Counted from the stretch's first letter, positions 53,379 through 62,266 are shown. The stretch: DNA of 64,000 nt from Clostridiales bacterium (GCA_004557125.1 SFET01000018.1:62001-126000), one strand, 5' to 3'. Made by a program: numbers and translations. Notes: generated by a model not told the origin, from the letters alone.

Positions 53379-54461
53379 TTACTTCTTGCCCGCCAGGGAC
53401 TTGCGGTATTTCTCGCTCTCCCAGTTGGCGATGAACTTCTTGGCGGCCTCGCCCATGGTGGACAGGGTCCTGCCGTTTTTGCGGATGGCGTCGGCGATGA
53501 ACACCACGGCGGTCAGGGTCTCGGCGATCACCTGGGCCTTGGACGCGGCCATGTTGAACACCACGCGGCCGGTCTCGGGATCCGCCAGGCACTGATCCTG
53601 CTCGGGCGCGCCCTTGCCGAAGGCGAAGGAGCCGATCAGGAACACCATCTGGTCGGGGTACAGCGGGGTCTCCAGGAAGAACTTCTCGTCGAACGCGCCG
53701 GACTTGAGCATCTCGGCAAGGAAGGGGGCGTCGGCCTCGATCAGGCCGCCCTCGATCTCCTTCACACCCACCGCCGGGAAGCTGGTTCCGCTGAGACCGA
53801 AGGCTGCGGCGATGCGGTTGTTCACGTCCTCGTGGATGCGCAGGCACTCGTCGGGATCGTCGTGATGGGCAATCAGGCCGTGGTTCTGCATGAAGATGGC
53901 CGCCGGGCGCTTGCCGGTCTCCTTCTCCACGCGGGCGAGCTCATCGCGGATGGAGAAGGTGAGCCGCGCGCCGGGATCGGTGTAGGGAACCATGCCCCAG
54001 CTGTAATCCGCATCCATAAGCGCCGCCTTCACGATCTCGCCGCACTCCACGCTGCAGGCCGCCAGATTGGCGTAGACGCTGTGGCTGTGGGCCACGTAGG
54101 TGTCCAGGATGGAGTGGAAGCCCGCCTCCACGCTGGGGCGCAGCGCCGCCAGGCCCTCGATGGTCTTGGTGACCTCCTTGGCTTTGGTGGAGCCGGCCTT
54201 CTCCACGTCCTCGAAGTCGGCGGGGTTGGAGCCGTAGTAGAACGTGCGCAGGGCCTCGTAGTCCAGCACGGCATAGGCCTTGTCCACCTCGATGTCCTTC
54301 AGGCAGAAGCCGGAGGCCTTGATGGCCATGTTGCCGCCCTCCAGCTTGACAGAGGTGTTGCCGCCGCCGCCCTGCACGTAGTCCGCACGGACGCCCACGG
54401 TCTTGGAAACGCGGCTGAAGTTCTCCAGGCGCGCACGATTTTCCTCAAAGAAAGTTACCAT
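53379..54461 (-). CDS. Class II aldolase/adducin family protein
   Basis: A 360-residue cytosolic protein with the class II aldolase fold. A glycine-rich phosphate loop GGGGNTSVKL sits near the start, with metal-binding histidines in VAHSHSVYANLAACS and in FMQNHGLIAHHDD. It is longer than FucA/AraD (about 220). The extra C-terminal 110 residues place it in the group of larger adducin-like aldolases, which act on sugar phosphates or deoxy-sugars. The start is ATG 54461 behind GGGAGG. L-fucose isomerase is encoded 4.3 kb away, so a joint sugar pathway is possible but not shown. Confidence 0.85.
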   Translation of the reverse strand: MVTFFEENRARLENFSRVSKTVGVRADYVQGGGGNTSVKLEGGNMAIKASGFCLKDIEVDKAYAVLDYEALRTFYYGSNPADFEDVEKAGSTKAKEVTKTIEGLAALRPSVEAGFHSILDTYVAHSHSVYANLAACSVECGEIVKAALMDADYSWGMVPYTDPGARLTFSIRDELARVEKETGKRPAAIFMQNHGLIAHHDDPDECLRIHEDVNNRIAAAFGLSGTSFPAVGVKEIEGGLIEADAPFLAEMLKSGAFDEKFFLETPLYPDQMVFLIGSFAFGKGAPEQDQCLADPETGRVVFNMAASKAQVIAETLTAVVFIADAIRKNGRTLSTMGEAAKKFIANWESEKYRKSLAGKK

Positions 54462-54496
54462 ATGTAAAACCCTCCCAAGCATTCTTTTCTATACTA

Positions 54497-54525
54497 ATTA
54501 TACCAGCGAAATTCCTTTGAAGCAA
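54497..54525 (-). promoter_or_regulatory. Promoter of the class II aldolase gene
   Basis: On the minus strand, TTGCTT (complement of 54520-54525), 17-base spacer, extended TGGTATAAT (-10 is the complement of 54497-54502). Confidence 0.8.
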
Positions 54526-54677
54526 CGCAAAATTCAAAGAATTCCGGAAGGAATTCCATCGCCATGGACCGAATGAAAAAAAGATAAAAAAAACCTGCGC
54601 AGGCGGGAACCGTTTGGCACGGATCGCTGTCTAAGAAACAGACTGGAAATCAATGACAAGGTTGGAGGGTTTGAACG

Positions 54678-55397
54678 ATGAAGGCAAAGAAATTTTGCGC
54701 AATCCTGGCAGTTGTATTGGTCCTTGCACTGATCCCCGCGGCGGCGCTCGCGGAGACCGTATCCCTGGCCTATTCCGGCGGCGCGCTGAACCTGCGCAAG
54801 GGCCCCGGCACCGGCTATGCGTCCCTGGGCACCCTGCACGACGGCGACCACATCACCGTGCTGAGCTACGGCGACATCTGGTCCAAGATCAAGACCGACA
54901 GCGGCAAGGTGGGCTACATCAAGAACCTGTACATCGATGACGGCGACACCAACTACGCCTCCGGCACCAGCTATTACAGCTCCCACTACACCGCCTACAC
55001 CACCGCCAGCGTGAACTTCCGCGCGGGCGCTTCCACCAGCACCGCCTCCATGGGCACCCTGTCCAGGGGCACCAAGGTCACCGTGCTGGGCGAGAACGGC
55101 CGCTTCTATCTGGTGAAGAACTCCGCCGGCACCCAGGGCTATGTGAGCAAGAGCTACATCTCCCGCACCAAGCCCTCCGGCAGCAGCTCGTCCTCTTCGT
55201 CCTCCTCGTCCTCCGCACAGACCATGACGGTCACGGCCAGCTATGTCAACATGCGCGCCGGCGGCGGCCTGTCCTACGACGTGGTGAAGGTGCTGCCCCG
55301 CGGCACCGTGGTCACCGTGGTCAAGCGCGGCAACTACTGGACCCGCGTCAACTACAAGGGCACCCTGGGCTGGATCAAGAACACCTATCTGAAGTGA
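54678..55397 (+). CDS. Secreted protein with three bacterial SH3 domains
   Basis: A 239-residue secreted protein. The signal (MKAKKFCAILAVVLVLALIPAAALA-ET) is followed by three SH3b repeats of about 60 residues, recognised by GALNLRKGPGTGYASLGTLHDGDHITVL, SVNFRAGASTSTASMGTLSRGTKVTVL and YVNMRAGGGLSYDVVKVLPRGTVVTVV. A pure serine linker (about 163-178) precedes the third. SH3b domains bind cell-wall peptides or glycans. No enzymatic domain is present. The ATG follows GGAGGG at longer spacing. No clear -35/-10 pair was found. Confidence 0.88.
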   Translation: MKAKKFCAILAVVLVLALIPAAALAETVSLAYSGGALNLRKGPGTGYASLGTLHDGDHITVLSYGDIWSKIKTDSGKVGYIKNLYIDDGDTNYASGTSYYSSHYTAYTTASVNFRAGASTSTASMGTLSRGTKVTVLGENGRFYLVKNSAGTQGYVSKSYISRTKPSGSSSSSSSSSSSAQTMTVTASYVNMRAGGGLSYDVVKVLPRGTVVTVVKRGNYWTRVNYKGTLGWIKNTYLK

Positions 55398-55427
55398 GGC
55401 CGCTTGCTGCACGGGCACGTGCAAAGG

Positions 55428-55462
55428 CGCCGCCGACGTTCAAGCGTCGGCGGCGTTTTTTT
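55428..55462 (+). terminator. Strong intrinsic terminator after the SH3 gene
   Basis: CGCCGCCGACG (55428-55438) pairs with CGTCGGCGGCG (55445-55455), followed by seven T residues. Confidence 0.92.
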
Positions 55463-55511
55463 GTATGTGGAAGATTCTGCGCCGGAATGGGTGCAGGGCG
55501 TAACCGGCGGA

Positions 55512-56858
55512 TCACTGAACCGCGCCGGGCAGGTAAACGGTGGCAAGCATGGTACAGTCGTCCTTGCCGGGCTGCAGAAGCAGCTCGCCCTGGTGGGCGC
55601 GTACGATGCGGCGCATGGACTTGATGCCCAGGCCGCCGGGGCCGTCGCGCTTCTGGCTGAAATAGTCCATTTGTCTGCGCAGGGCGCCGGCATTCTTGCA
55701 GCTGTTGGCGACCCGGAACAGAAGCGTCCGCTCCACGATGCGCAGGGAGATGGAAATCTTCCGCGGTGCATCCGCCTCCAGGCGCTCGCAGGCCTCGATG
55801 GCGTTGTCCAGCATGTTGCCGATCAGCGTGCACAGGTCCAGATCGCTGATCTGCAGGCTTTCGGGCGCGGGATGCATGTTCCACTCCACCTCGATGCCGG
55901 CCTCCTGCATCCGCAGATGCTTGGCCTCCAGCAGGCTGTCGATCAGCGGGTGGCCGCAATAGACCCGGGACTGGGTCTGGGAGAAGGCGTTGTTGAGGGA
56001 GATCAGATATTCGTGCTGGCGCTCATACTCGCCCTTCTGGCCGAGGGCGTCGATGGTCAGCAGGTGATTGTGAATGTCGTGGCGCAGCTGGCGGTACTGG
56101 GCGGTCTTGTCCAGCACGGCCTGCACCTGGCGCAGCTCGGCTCGCGCCTGGGCCTCCATGAAGCGCGCCTCCTCGGATTCGCGGATGCTGTTGTTGAGCT
56201 GGTGAATCAGGGAAAACAGGCCCAGAATGGCGATCAGCGGCAGAAAGGCCGCAAGAAAGCTGATCTTCGGAAGGTTTTCCGCCAGCCACGGGCTGATCTC
56301 CAGGGCCTGCAGAAAATAGGCGTCCAGCACCATCACGGTGGCGCTTCCCGCCATGGACAGGGAGGTGACGGCGAGGCGGCCCCACAGCTGGCGGTCCAGA
56401 CGGTCCTCGATGACGTGCATGGTGCCGCGCAGGAGCAGATAGAACATCGCCGTGATGAAGGCGCAGATGCCCTCCAGCAGCAGCTGCTGCACGGGCGAGA
56501 TGTTCAGGATGGACCAGCCCAGCCCCGACGCCATCCAGACGCTGATCATCTCGGCGCAGGGAAAGAGGACCAGCCACAGCGCAAAGGCCAGCAGGCGCGT
56601 GGCCCAGCGGCCCTGATAACAGACGAAGGGCAGGAGCAGATAGACCGTGGCGGACAGCAACACGCGCTGGCTGGAGGGCAGGCGCAGCCCGGGCAGGATG
56701 ATCAGGACGGCCAGAACCGCGGCCGTCGCCAGCCGGTGCAATCGGAAGTGGAAGCGCGGCTGGAGCAGCGTTTCCATCAGGGAGACATAGCAGAATTGGA
56801 TGCAGAGCCCGACGAGCAAAAAGGCGGGTGTGAGCGTGGTCAGGGTCAAGGCGGTCAC
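55512..56858 (-). CDS. Sensor histidine kinase, AgrC/GHKL type
   Basis: A 448-residue membrane kinase. Six or seven hydrophobic helices fill the first 220 residues. A dimerisation helix with the phospho-accepting His follows in YRQLRHDIHNHLLTI. The GHKL ATPase domain has NMLDNAIEAC (N box) and GGLGIKSMRRIV (G box). This is the AgrC/LytS-like class paired with LytTR regulators. It overlaps the response-regulator gene by four bases. No agrB/agrD-like peptide genes are seen nearby, so the signal is unknown. Confidence 0.9.
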   Translation of the reverse strand: MTALTLTTLTPAFLLVGLCIQFCYVSLMETLLQPRFHFRLHRLATAAVLAVLIILPGLRLPSSQRVLLSATVYLLLPFVCYQGRWATRLLAFALWLVLFPCAEMISVWMASGLGWSILNISPVQQLLLEGICAFITAMFYLLLRGTMHVIEDRLDRQLWGRLAVTSLSMAGSATVMVLDAYFLQALEISPWLAENLPKISFLAAFLPLIAILGLFSLIHQLNNSIRESEEARFMEAQARAELRQVQAVLDKTAQYRQLRHDIHNHLLTIDALGQKGEYERQHEYLISLNNAFSQTQSRVYCGHPLIDSLLEAKHLRMQEAGIEVEWNMHPAPESLQISDLDLCTLIGNMLDNAIEACERLEADAPRKISISLRIVERTLLFRVANSCKNAGALRRQMDYFSQKRDGPGGLGIKSMRRIVRAHQGELLLQPGKDDCTMLATVYLPGAVQ

Positions 56859-57580
56859 CTCAGCTGATAGTGAATGAACTGCTCCAGCACCTGGGAATAG
56901 TAGCGCCGGCTGATGGGCAGGCCGGTTCCGTTCTTCAGCATGGCCCGCAAGTTGGAGCGATCGATGTGGGAAATGGCGTCCGCGCGCACCAGAAAGCTCT
57001 TGTGGATTCGCAGAAAGGCGCGATCCTCCAGCTCCGCGGCAATCTCATCCAGGCGCCGGGTCTGGCTCAGCGGTTCCGGACGGTTCTCCAGGTGGATGAA
57101 CACCCGGTGGCCTGAGCTCTCGAAATAGAGGATGTCCCGGAGCGGCACCTGCACGCTCTGCTCCCGGGTGCGGATGCAATAGCTGGTTTCCATGTTCCAG
57201 TAGAAGAGCAGAAAGCGGTTCACGGCCGCGTCGATGTCCTTGGCGTCGGCCGGCTTGGCGATGAAACCGATGGGTCGATAGGAAAATGCGGCGGGCATGC
57301 GCTCGGGATGGCTGGTGACAAAAACGATTTCCGCGCGCAGGCGCTGCGCGCGGATCTCCTCGGCAAGCCGGTAGCCGTCCTCGTCCTTCAGCGAGAGATC
57401 CAGAAAGATCAGATCCGGCTTGCATTCGGGCAGGAGCGCCCGAAGTTCCGCGCCGGAATTGCAAATCCGCACGGACGGGGCGATGCCGCGCGCCTGAAAG
57501 CACGCTTCCACCTGGGCGGCGAGCTGCTCAGCAAGTAAGCCGTCATCGTCACATATGAAAGCTGAAACCACACAACTCAT
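56855..57580 (-). CDS. LytTR-family response regulator (AgrA-like)
   Basis: A 241-residue two-component regulator. The receiver domain has the acidic pair in FICDDDG and the phospho-acceptor in PDLIFLDLSLKDEDGY. The C-terminal LytTR DNA-binding domain runs from about residue 135, with DILYFESSGHRVFIHL and FLRIHKSFLVRADAISHIDRSN. It is the first gene of a two-gene operon with the kinase. LytTR targets usually show paired 9-base repeats. None was identified here with confidence. Confidence 0.92.
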   Translation of the reverse strand: MSCVVSAFICDDDGLLAEQLAAQVEACFQARGIAPSVRICNSGAELRALLPECKPDLIFLDLSLKDEDGYRLAEEIRAQRLRAEIVFVTSHPERMPAAFSYRPIGFIAKPADAKDIDAAVNRFLLFYWNMETSYCIRTREQSVQVPLRDILYFESSGHRVFIHLENRPEPLSQTRRLDEIAAELEDRAFLRIHKSFLVRADAISHIDRSNLRAMLKNGTGLPISRRYYSQVLEQFIHYQLR

Positions 57581-57665
57581 TCCTTTTGCGATGCTGTTTT
57601 AAATATAACATATCGATAACCTGTTTTCAAGCCGTTTGGCGCGGGACGAAAAAATTAATTGCAAG

Positions 57666-57696
57666 AAAAAATGCCCGCCGATGCATCTGGCAGGCA
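57666..57696 (-). terminator. Terminator of the araC-type gene
   Basis: TGCCCGCC (57672-57679) pairs with GGCAGGCA (57689-57696), with one G-T pair. It is followed by TTTTTT on the minus strand (57666-57671). Confidence 0.75.
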
Positions 57697-57765
57697 CAAA
57701 TAACTGTGTATTTGGGGATTTTGCAGGAACAATTTGGTGAAAACTGCACAAATGCACAATGCATG

Positions 57766-58638
57766 TCAATTCCGGTTTCCGGCCTCCAGCATGTGCATCT
57801 TGTACTGCTTGGGCGTGGTACCCTTGTACTTGCGGAACTGCTTGATGAAGGCGCTGGAATCGGCGAAGCCGCACTGCACGGCCACCTCGGCCACGTTCAT
57901 ATCGGCGGTGGCGAGGAAGTGGGCGGCACATTCGATGCGGTAGTAGTTGAGATAGTCGATGGGCGAGCGGTGCACGATGGTGCGGAAGTAGCGGCAGAAG
58001 TACTTCGGCGAGAAGCCGGTGAGCCGGGCCAGGGTGTCCAGGGAGATGTGCTGGCCGTAGTGCTGCTCGATGTACTCCAGCGCGGGCTTGAGCTGCTCCG
58101 CCTTCTGCCAGGTGCGCTCGGAGACGGTGTGCAGCTGGGCCGTGCCGATGTTGTGCAGCTGGCCGCCCAGAAAGGCGAACACCGCGCCCAGCATGTCGAT
58201 GCTGCAGCTGCCAAATTCCGTGGCCGCCAGGGCAAACAGGCGATCGACGGCCGCGCAAAAGACGGGATCGGCTTCGATCGAACCACTTTTTTGAAAGATG
58301 TTGTTGCGCAGCAGCGGCCGCAGCGCCTGGCGGCAGGATTCCACGGCCGGCGTGAGCGCCTGGGGATCGAAAACGATGCACTCGTACACGCAGTTTTCCG
58401 GCTCGCCGCCGTGAATCACACCCCCGCCGACGGTCAACAGATCGCCCGCCTCGGCCATCAGCTCGCGATCGTCCAAAAAAAGGCGCATTTTGCCGCTGCG
58501 GATCCGGATGAGCTCCGTCTCCTTGTGCCAGTGCATGGTCATGCGGTAGCGGGGATAGTTTTCATCCACGTGGTAATAGGCCAGCGGAAAGTCGCCCGTG
58601 CGGTGCTGTATCTGCTCATGATAATCCAGGTAGTGCAT
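57766..58638 (-). CDS. AraC-family regulator with cupin sensor domain
   Basis: A 290-residue regulator. The N-terminal cupin (YRMTMHWHKETELIRIRSGKMRLFLDDREL) binds a small ligand, probably a sugar. The C-terminal double helix-turn-helix has LEYIEQHYGQHISLDTLARLTGFSPKYFCRYFRTIVHRSPIDYLNYYRI and VAEVAVQCGFADSSAFIKQFRKYKGTTPKQYK. The ATG at 58636-58638 follows GGAGCC. The far longer frame upstream over fucI is an artefact. It is divergent from L-fucose isomerase and is the likely regulator of it. Confidence 0.92.
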   Translation of the reverse strand: MHYLDYHEQIQHRTGDFPLAYYHVDENYPRYRMTMHWHKETELIRIRSGKMRLFLDDRELMAEAGDLLTVGGGVIHGGEPENCVYECIVFDPQALTPAVESCRQALRPLLRNNIFQKSGSIEADPVFCAAVDRLFALAATEFGSCSIDMLGAVFAFLGGQLHNIGTAQLHTVSERTWQKAEQLKPALEYIEQHYGQHISLDTLARLTGFSPKYFCRYFRTIVHRSPIDYLNYYRIECAAHFLATADMNVAEVAVQCGFADSSAFIKQFRKYKGTTPKQYKMHMLEAGNRN

Positions 58639-58682
58639 ACAAAATAGGCTCCTTTCGTTATGGTGAAGATGTGACCACTTTC

Positions 58683-58732
58683 TGTGATTATACCACAATA
58701 CAGCCCCGGAAATCAATGTTATATTGTGATTA
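58683..58732 (+). promoter_or_regulatory. Paired TGTGATTA direct repeats in the araC-fucI control region
   Basis: TGTGATTA occurs at 58683-58690 and 58725-58732, 42 bases apart (about four helical turns). The first overlaps the -10 box of the araC-type gene (TGGTATAAT on the minus strand, 58687-58692). The second overlaps the -35 of a fucI promoter (TTGTGA 58724-58729, TTTAAT 58748-58753). This fits AraC-type activation with autorepression. Confidence 0.55.
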
Positions 58733-58794
58733 AATCGGTGCATAGGATTTAATATTTGCACATACAACATCAAGAATTTCAGGAGGTAAGAACT

Positions 58795-60507
58795 ATGGCA
58801 GAAAACAGATACATCGGCGATTACCCGGTCATCGGCATCCGCCCCACCATCGACGGCCGCCGCGGCGCCCTGAAGGTTCGCGAGAGCCTGGAGGAGCAGA
58901 CCATGAACATGGCCCTCTCCGCCAAGAAGCTCTTTGAGGAGAACCTGCGCTACACCAACGGCGAGCCCGTGAAGGTCATCATCGCGGATACCACCATCGG
59001 CCGCGTCGCCGAGGCCGCCGCCTGCGAGGAGAAGTTCCGCAAGAACGGCGTTGCCATCACCCTGACCGTGACCCCCTGCTGGTGCTACGGCTCCGAGACC
59101 ATGGACATGGATCGCAACACCATCAAGGGCGTTTGGGGCTTCAACGGCACCGAACGTCCCGGCGCGGTGTACCTGGCCTCCGTGCTGGCCACCCACGCCC
59201 AGAAGGGCCTGCCGGCCTTCGGCATCTACGGCCATGACGTGCAGGACGCCGACGATACCTCCATCCCCGCCGACGTCGAGGAGAAGCTGCTTCGCTTCGC
59301 CCGCGCAGCCGTCGCCGTGGCCACCATGCGCGGAAAGAGCTACCTGCAGATCGGTTCCATCTGCATGGGCATCGGCGGCTCCATCATCGATTCCAAGTTC
59401 ATCGAGGAATACCTGGGCATGCGCGTCGAGTCCGTGGACGAGGTGGAAATCATCCGCCGCATGACCGAGGGCATCTACGACGAGGCCGAGTATCAGAAGC
59501 TCAAGGCCTGGGCCGATGAGAACGTCATCGAGGGCTTCGACAAGAACCCCGTCGAGCTGCAGCACAGCCCCGAGCAGAAGAAGAAGGACTGGGAGTTCAC
59601 CCTGAAGATGTACCTGATCATCAAGGATCTGATGAACGGCAATCCGAAGCTGCCCGCGGGCAACGAGGAGGAGGCTGTGGGTCACAACGCCCTGGCCGCC
59701 GGCTTCCAGGGCCAGCGTCAGTGGACCGACTTCTATCCGAACTGCGACTTCCCCGAGGCCATGCTGAACACCTCCTTCGACCACAACGGCGCTCGCGAGC
59801 CCTACGTGCTGGCCACCGAGAACGACGTGCTCAACGGCCTGGGCATGATGTTCATGAAGCTGCTCACCAACAAGCCCCAGATGTTCGCCGACGTGCGCAC
59901 CTACTGGAGCTGCTGCCTGGACGCCAACGGCCAGGCCCGCGACGCAGAAGGCAAGCGCGTGATGAAGCCCTGGTACGAGGTCACTGAGGCCGACCAGAAG
60001 GCCATCATGGCCAACACCACCTGGAACTACGCCGACCTGGGCTACTTCCGTGGCGGCGGATATTCCTCCCGCTTCGTGACCGACTGCGAGATGCCCGCGA
60101 CCATGATCCGCCTGAACCTGGTGGACGGCCTGGGCCCGATGCTGCAGATCGCCGAGGGCTGGACCGTGGAGCTGCCCGAGGAAGTCACCGACAAGCTGTG
60201 GAAGCGCACCGACTACACCTGGCCCTGCACCTGGTTCGCACCCCGCTGCGACGGCAAGGAGGGCAGCCCGTTCAAGACCGCCTATGACGTGATGAACAAC
60301 TGGGGCGCCAACCACGGCGCGATCAGCTACGGCCACATCGGCGCCGACCTGATCACCATGTGCTCCATGCTGCGCATCCCGGTGGCCATGCACAACGTGC
60401 CCGCCGACAAGATCTTCCGTCCCTCTGCCTGGAATGCCTTCGGCATGGACAAGGAGGGCGCCGACTATCGCGCCTGCAAGAACTACGGCCCGTTCTACAA
60501 GACGTAA
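58795..60507 (+). CDS. fucI: L-fucose isomerase
   Basis: This 570-residue metal-dependent aldose-ketose isomerase converts L-fucose to L-fuculose (also D-arabinose to D-ribulose). The N terminus [38 protein letters not shown], the metal ligand regions [13 protein letters not shown] and SCCLDANG and the C-terminal [19 protein letters not shown] match FucI. The ATG follows AGGAGGTAAGAACT. Fuculokinase and fuculose-phosphate aldolase are not adjacent, so the rest of the pathway lies elsewhere. Fucose is a common host-glycan sugar, in keeping with a gut bacterium. Confidence 0.95.
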   Translation: MAENRYIGDYPVIGIRPTIDGRRGALKVRESLEEQTMNMALSAKKLFEENLRYTNGEPVKVIIADTTIGRVAEAAACEEKFRKNGVAITLTVTPCWCYGSETMDMDRNTIKGVWGFNGTERPGAVYLASVLATHAQKGLPAFGIYGHDVQDADDTSIPADVEEKLLRFARAAVAVATMRGKSYLQIGSICMGIGGSIIDSKFIEEYLGMRVESVDEVEIIRRMTEGIYDEAEYQKLKAWADENVIEGFDKNPVELQHSPEQKKKDWEFTLKMYLIIKDLMNGNPKLPAGNEEEAVGHNALAAGFQGQRQWTDFYPNCDFPEAMLNTSFDHNGAREPYVLATENDVLNGLGMMFMKLLTNKPQMFADVRTYWSCCLDANGQARDAEGKRVMKPWYEVTEADQKAIMANTTWNYADLGYFRGGGYSSRFVTDCEMPATMIRLNLVDGLGPMLQIAEGWTVELPEEVTDKLWKRTDYTWPCTWFAPRCDGKEGSPFKTAYDVMNNWGANHGAISYGHIGADLITMCSMLRIPVAMHNVPADKIFRPSAWNAFGMDKEGADYRACKNYGPFYKT

Positions 60508-60543
60508 GCACCATTTCAAACCGCCGCTTCCCGCGGCGCACGA

Positions 60544-60576
60544 CCCCGGCTTCGCAACTGCGGAGCCGGGGTTTTT
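60544..60576 (+). terminator. Terminator after fucI
   Basis: CCCCGGCT (60544-60551) pairs with AGCCGGGG (60564-60571), followed by TTTTT. Confidence 0.88.
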
Positions 60577-60694
60577 GTCGCATGCGCACCTCTGCGGCGC
60601 AGAATTCGCCCCGCACCGGTTGTTCCCCGGAGGCATAGGATGCAGTGAATCCCATGGAGGCCTTGCGCTTCCATACAGAAAGGAGAATATTCCT

Positions 60695-61609
60695 GTGGCG
60701 ATCCTTCAATCCTGTACCTCCGGCTGCGGCTGCAACAGCTGCGGCTGTAATGGCTGTGCCACCGTCCGCAGCACCGGCTGCGGATGCAACAACTGCGGAT
60801 GCAACACCGCGCGCAGCACTGCCTGCGGATGCAACACCTGTGGATGTGCGACCGTGCGCAGCAACTGCAATTGCTTCGGCGTGCTGCGCAACATTGCCGG
60901 CCCCGTCTCCCGCTGCGGAAGCTGCAACTGCAACTTCCCCTTCTTCACCGGCCCCTGCGGCCCCTGCAATTCCTGCACGAGCTGCGGCTGCAATACCTGC
61001 GGCTGTAATAACTGTGGCTGCAACACCACGCGCAGCAATACCTGCGGCTGCAATACCTGCGGATGCAATACCTGTGGCTGCACCACCACGCGTAGCAATA
61101 CCTGCGGCTGCACCACCACGCGCAGCACCGGCTGCGGATGCAACGATTGCTGCGACGACTGTTGCGACAACTGTTGCAACGACTGCTGCTGTGACGACTG
61201 CTGCTGCCATGCCGGCGCCACCTTTGCGGCGAACACGCCGGTGGAGCTGGCCGAGGGGGACGCCGTGGTACTGAGTCCCACCTTCGAGAGCCCCGGAGAG
61301 TTCGCGTCCACCCGCGAGGGCATCGAGATTCTGCAGAGCGGTACCTATCTGATTCTGTACACGGTGCACATTCCCGCCAACCATGCGGTATCGAGCCGCT
61401 TCGTGCTGACCCTGAACGGCGAGCGCATCGCCGCATCGGCCATGGACGTGGCCACCGAGGGCGACTGCACCACCAACGGTTTCACCATGCACGCGATGGT
61501 CAACGCGCAGGCGGGCAGCCTGCTGAAGCTGGTGGCGCTGAACCCGGTGTCCATCTGCCCGTCCTCCGCATCCAACGTCTTTACCCTGTCCATCACCCGC
61601 CTGCACTGA
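60695..61609 (+). CDS. Cysteine-rich CGCN-repeat protein with C-terminal C1q/TNF-like jelly-roll domain
   Basis: The 304-residue product starts at GTG behind AAAGGAGAATATTCCT. The first 175 residues contain about 50 cysteines in short repeats: CGCNTCGCN, CGCNNCGCN, TTRSNTCGC, then a run of CCDDCCDNCC-type pairs. Two proline/phenylalanine patches (CNFPFFTGPCGPC) interrupt it. The last 125 residues are cysteine-poor and resemble the C1q/TNF-like tip domains of collagen-like bacterial surface proteins (ATFAANTPVELAEGDAVVL, SGTYLILYTVHIPA, SRFVLTLNGERI, NVFTLSITRLH). There is no signal peptide. It could be a spore-coat/surface layer protein cross-linked by disulfides or a metal-binding protein. 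I know no named family for the whole. Confidence 0.8.
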   Translation: MAILQSCTSGCGCNSCGCNGCATVRSTGCGCNNCGCNTARSTACGCNTCGCATVRSNCNCFGVLRNIAGPVSRCGSCNCNFPFFTGPCGPCNSCTSCGCNTCGCNNCGCNTTRSNTCGCNTCGCNTCGCTTTRSNTCGCTTTRSTGCGCNDCCDDCCDNCCNDCCCDDCCCHAGATFAANTPVELAEGDAVVLSPTFESPGEFASTREGIEILQSGTYLILYTVHIPANHAVSSRFVLTLNGERIAASAMDVATEGDCTTNGFTMHAMVNAQAGSLLKLVALNPVSICPSSASNVFTLSITRLH

Positions 61610-61624
61610 GCTTCATCAATGCCT

Positions 61625-61655
61625 GGCTCCGCCTCGGGGTTTCCGAAGCGGAGCC
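61625..61655 (+). terminator. Weak hairpin after the cysteine-rich protein gene
   Basis: GGCTCCGC (61625-61632) pairs with GCGGAGCC (61648-61655), then CTTTAT. The T-run is short. Confidence 0.55.
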
Positions 61656-61726
61656 CTTTATGCGGCAAAGCACAGGGCCGGCGACCTTTCCCGCGCATCA
61701 TTCCGAAAAATTTCACAATTCTCCCC

Positions 61727-61754
61727 TTGCAAAAGCTGTCAGAATGCGTATAAT
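61727..61754 (+). promoter_or_regulatory. Promoter of rpsF-ssb-rpsR
   Basis: TTGCAA (61727-61732), 16-base spacer, TATAAT (61749-61754). Confidence 0.82.
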
Positions 61755-61773
61755 TAAGTATTAGCGCATCCTT

Positions 61774-61796
61774 GCCACGGTAAAACCGACCGTGGC
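61774..61796 (+). promoter_or_regulatory. S6:S18-type autoregulatory leader hairpin
   Basis: GCCACGGT (61774-61781) pairs with ACCGTGGC (61789-61796) around the loop AAAACCG. A hairpin with a CCG in the loop just before rpsF is the known binding motif of the S6:S18 complex in many bacteria, used for feedback control. Confidence 0.75.
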
Positions 61797-61822
61797 CAAA
61801 GTCCATAAGGAGGTGAAAACAC

Positions 61823-62266
61823 ATGAATCAATATGAAGTCATGTACGTCATTGACGCGGCGCTGGAGGACAGCGCTCGCATCGAACTGATCGACCGTTTT
61901 TCTGATCTGGTCAAGAAGAATGGCGGCGAAATCGATCGCGTGGACGAGTGGGGCAAGCGTCGCCTGGCCTACGCCATCAATTACAAGACCGAGGGCTACT
62001 ATGTGCTGATGTACATCAAGGCGCCTTCCGAGCTGCCGAAGGAACTGGAGCGCAACTTCCAGATCAACGACAAGGTTCTCCGCTCTCTCGTGATCCGTTA
62101 CGAGGGTGAGGTTCCCGCCAAGCGCGAGCCCCTGAAGCCCTACGCTGCCCGCGAGGCCGCCGCTCCGGCCGCTGAGCCGGTCGCCGAGGCCGCTGCGCCC
62201 GCTGTTGAGGCTCCCGCAGCCCCCGCAGTCGTTGACGACGAAAAGCCCGAGTCGGAGGCCGAATAA
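61823..62266 (+). CDS. rpsF: 30S ribosomal protein S6 with Ala/Pro-rich extension
   Basis: A 147-residue protein of the small ribosomal subunit platform, which pairs with S18. The conserved core (MNQYEVMYVIDAAL, GGEIDRVDEWGKRRLAYAINYKTEGYYVLMYIKA, LRSLVIRYE) fills the first 95 residues, the usual length. A tail of about 50 residues rich in Ala, Pro, Glu and Val follows and is probably disordered. The ATG follows AAGGAGGTG. It is the first gene of rpsF-ssb-rpsR. Confidence 0.96.
   Translation: MNQYEVMYVIDAALEDSARIELIDRFSDLVKKNGGEIDRVDEWGKRRLAYAINYKTEGYYVLMYIKAPSELPKELERNFQINDKVLRSLVIRYEGEVPAKREPLKPYAAREAAAPAAEPVAEAAAPAVEAPAAPAVVDDEKPESEAE

Noticed and set aside
57766..60636. A 956-codon open frame on the minus strand covering the araC-type gene and antisense to fucI
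   Set aside because: Only the last 290 codons encode an AraC protein. The upstream part is antisense to the well-conserved fucI, has no ribosome binding site, and is His/Gly/Val-rich as expected of a GC-rich shadow frame.
60700..61200. Non-coding tandem repeat
   Set aside because: The GC-rich repeats are in frame, with a good ribosome binding site and a continuous C-terminal domain, so they encode the cysteine-rich protein.
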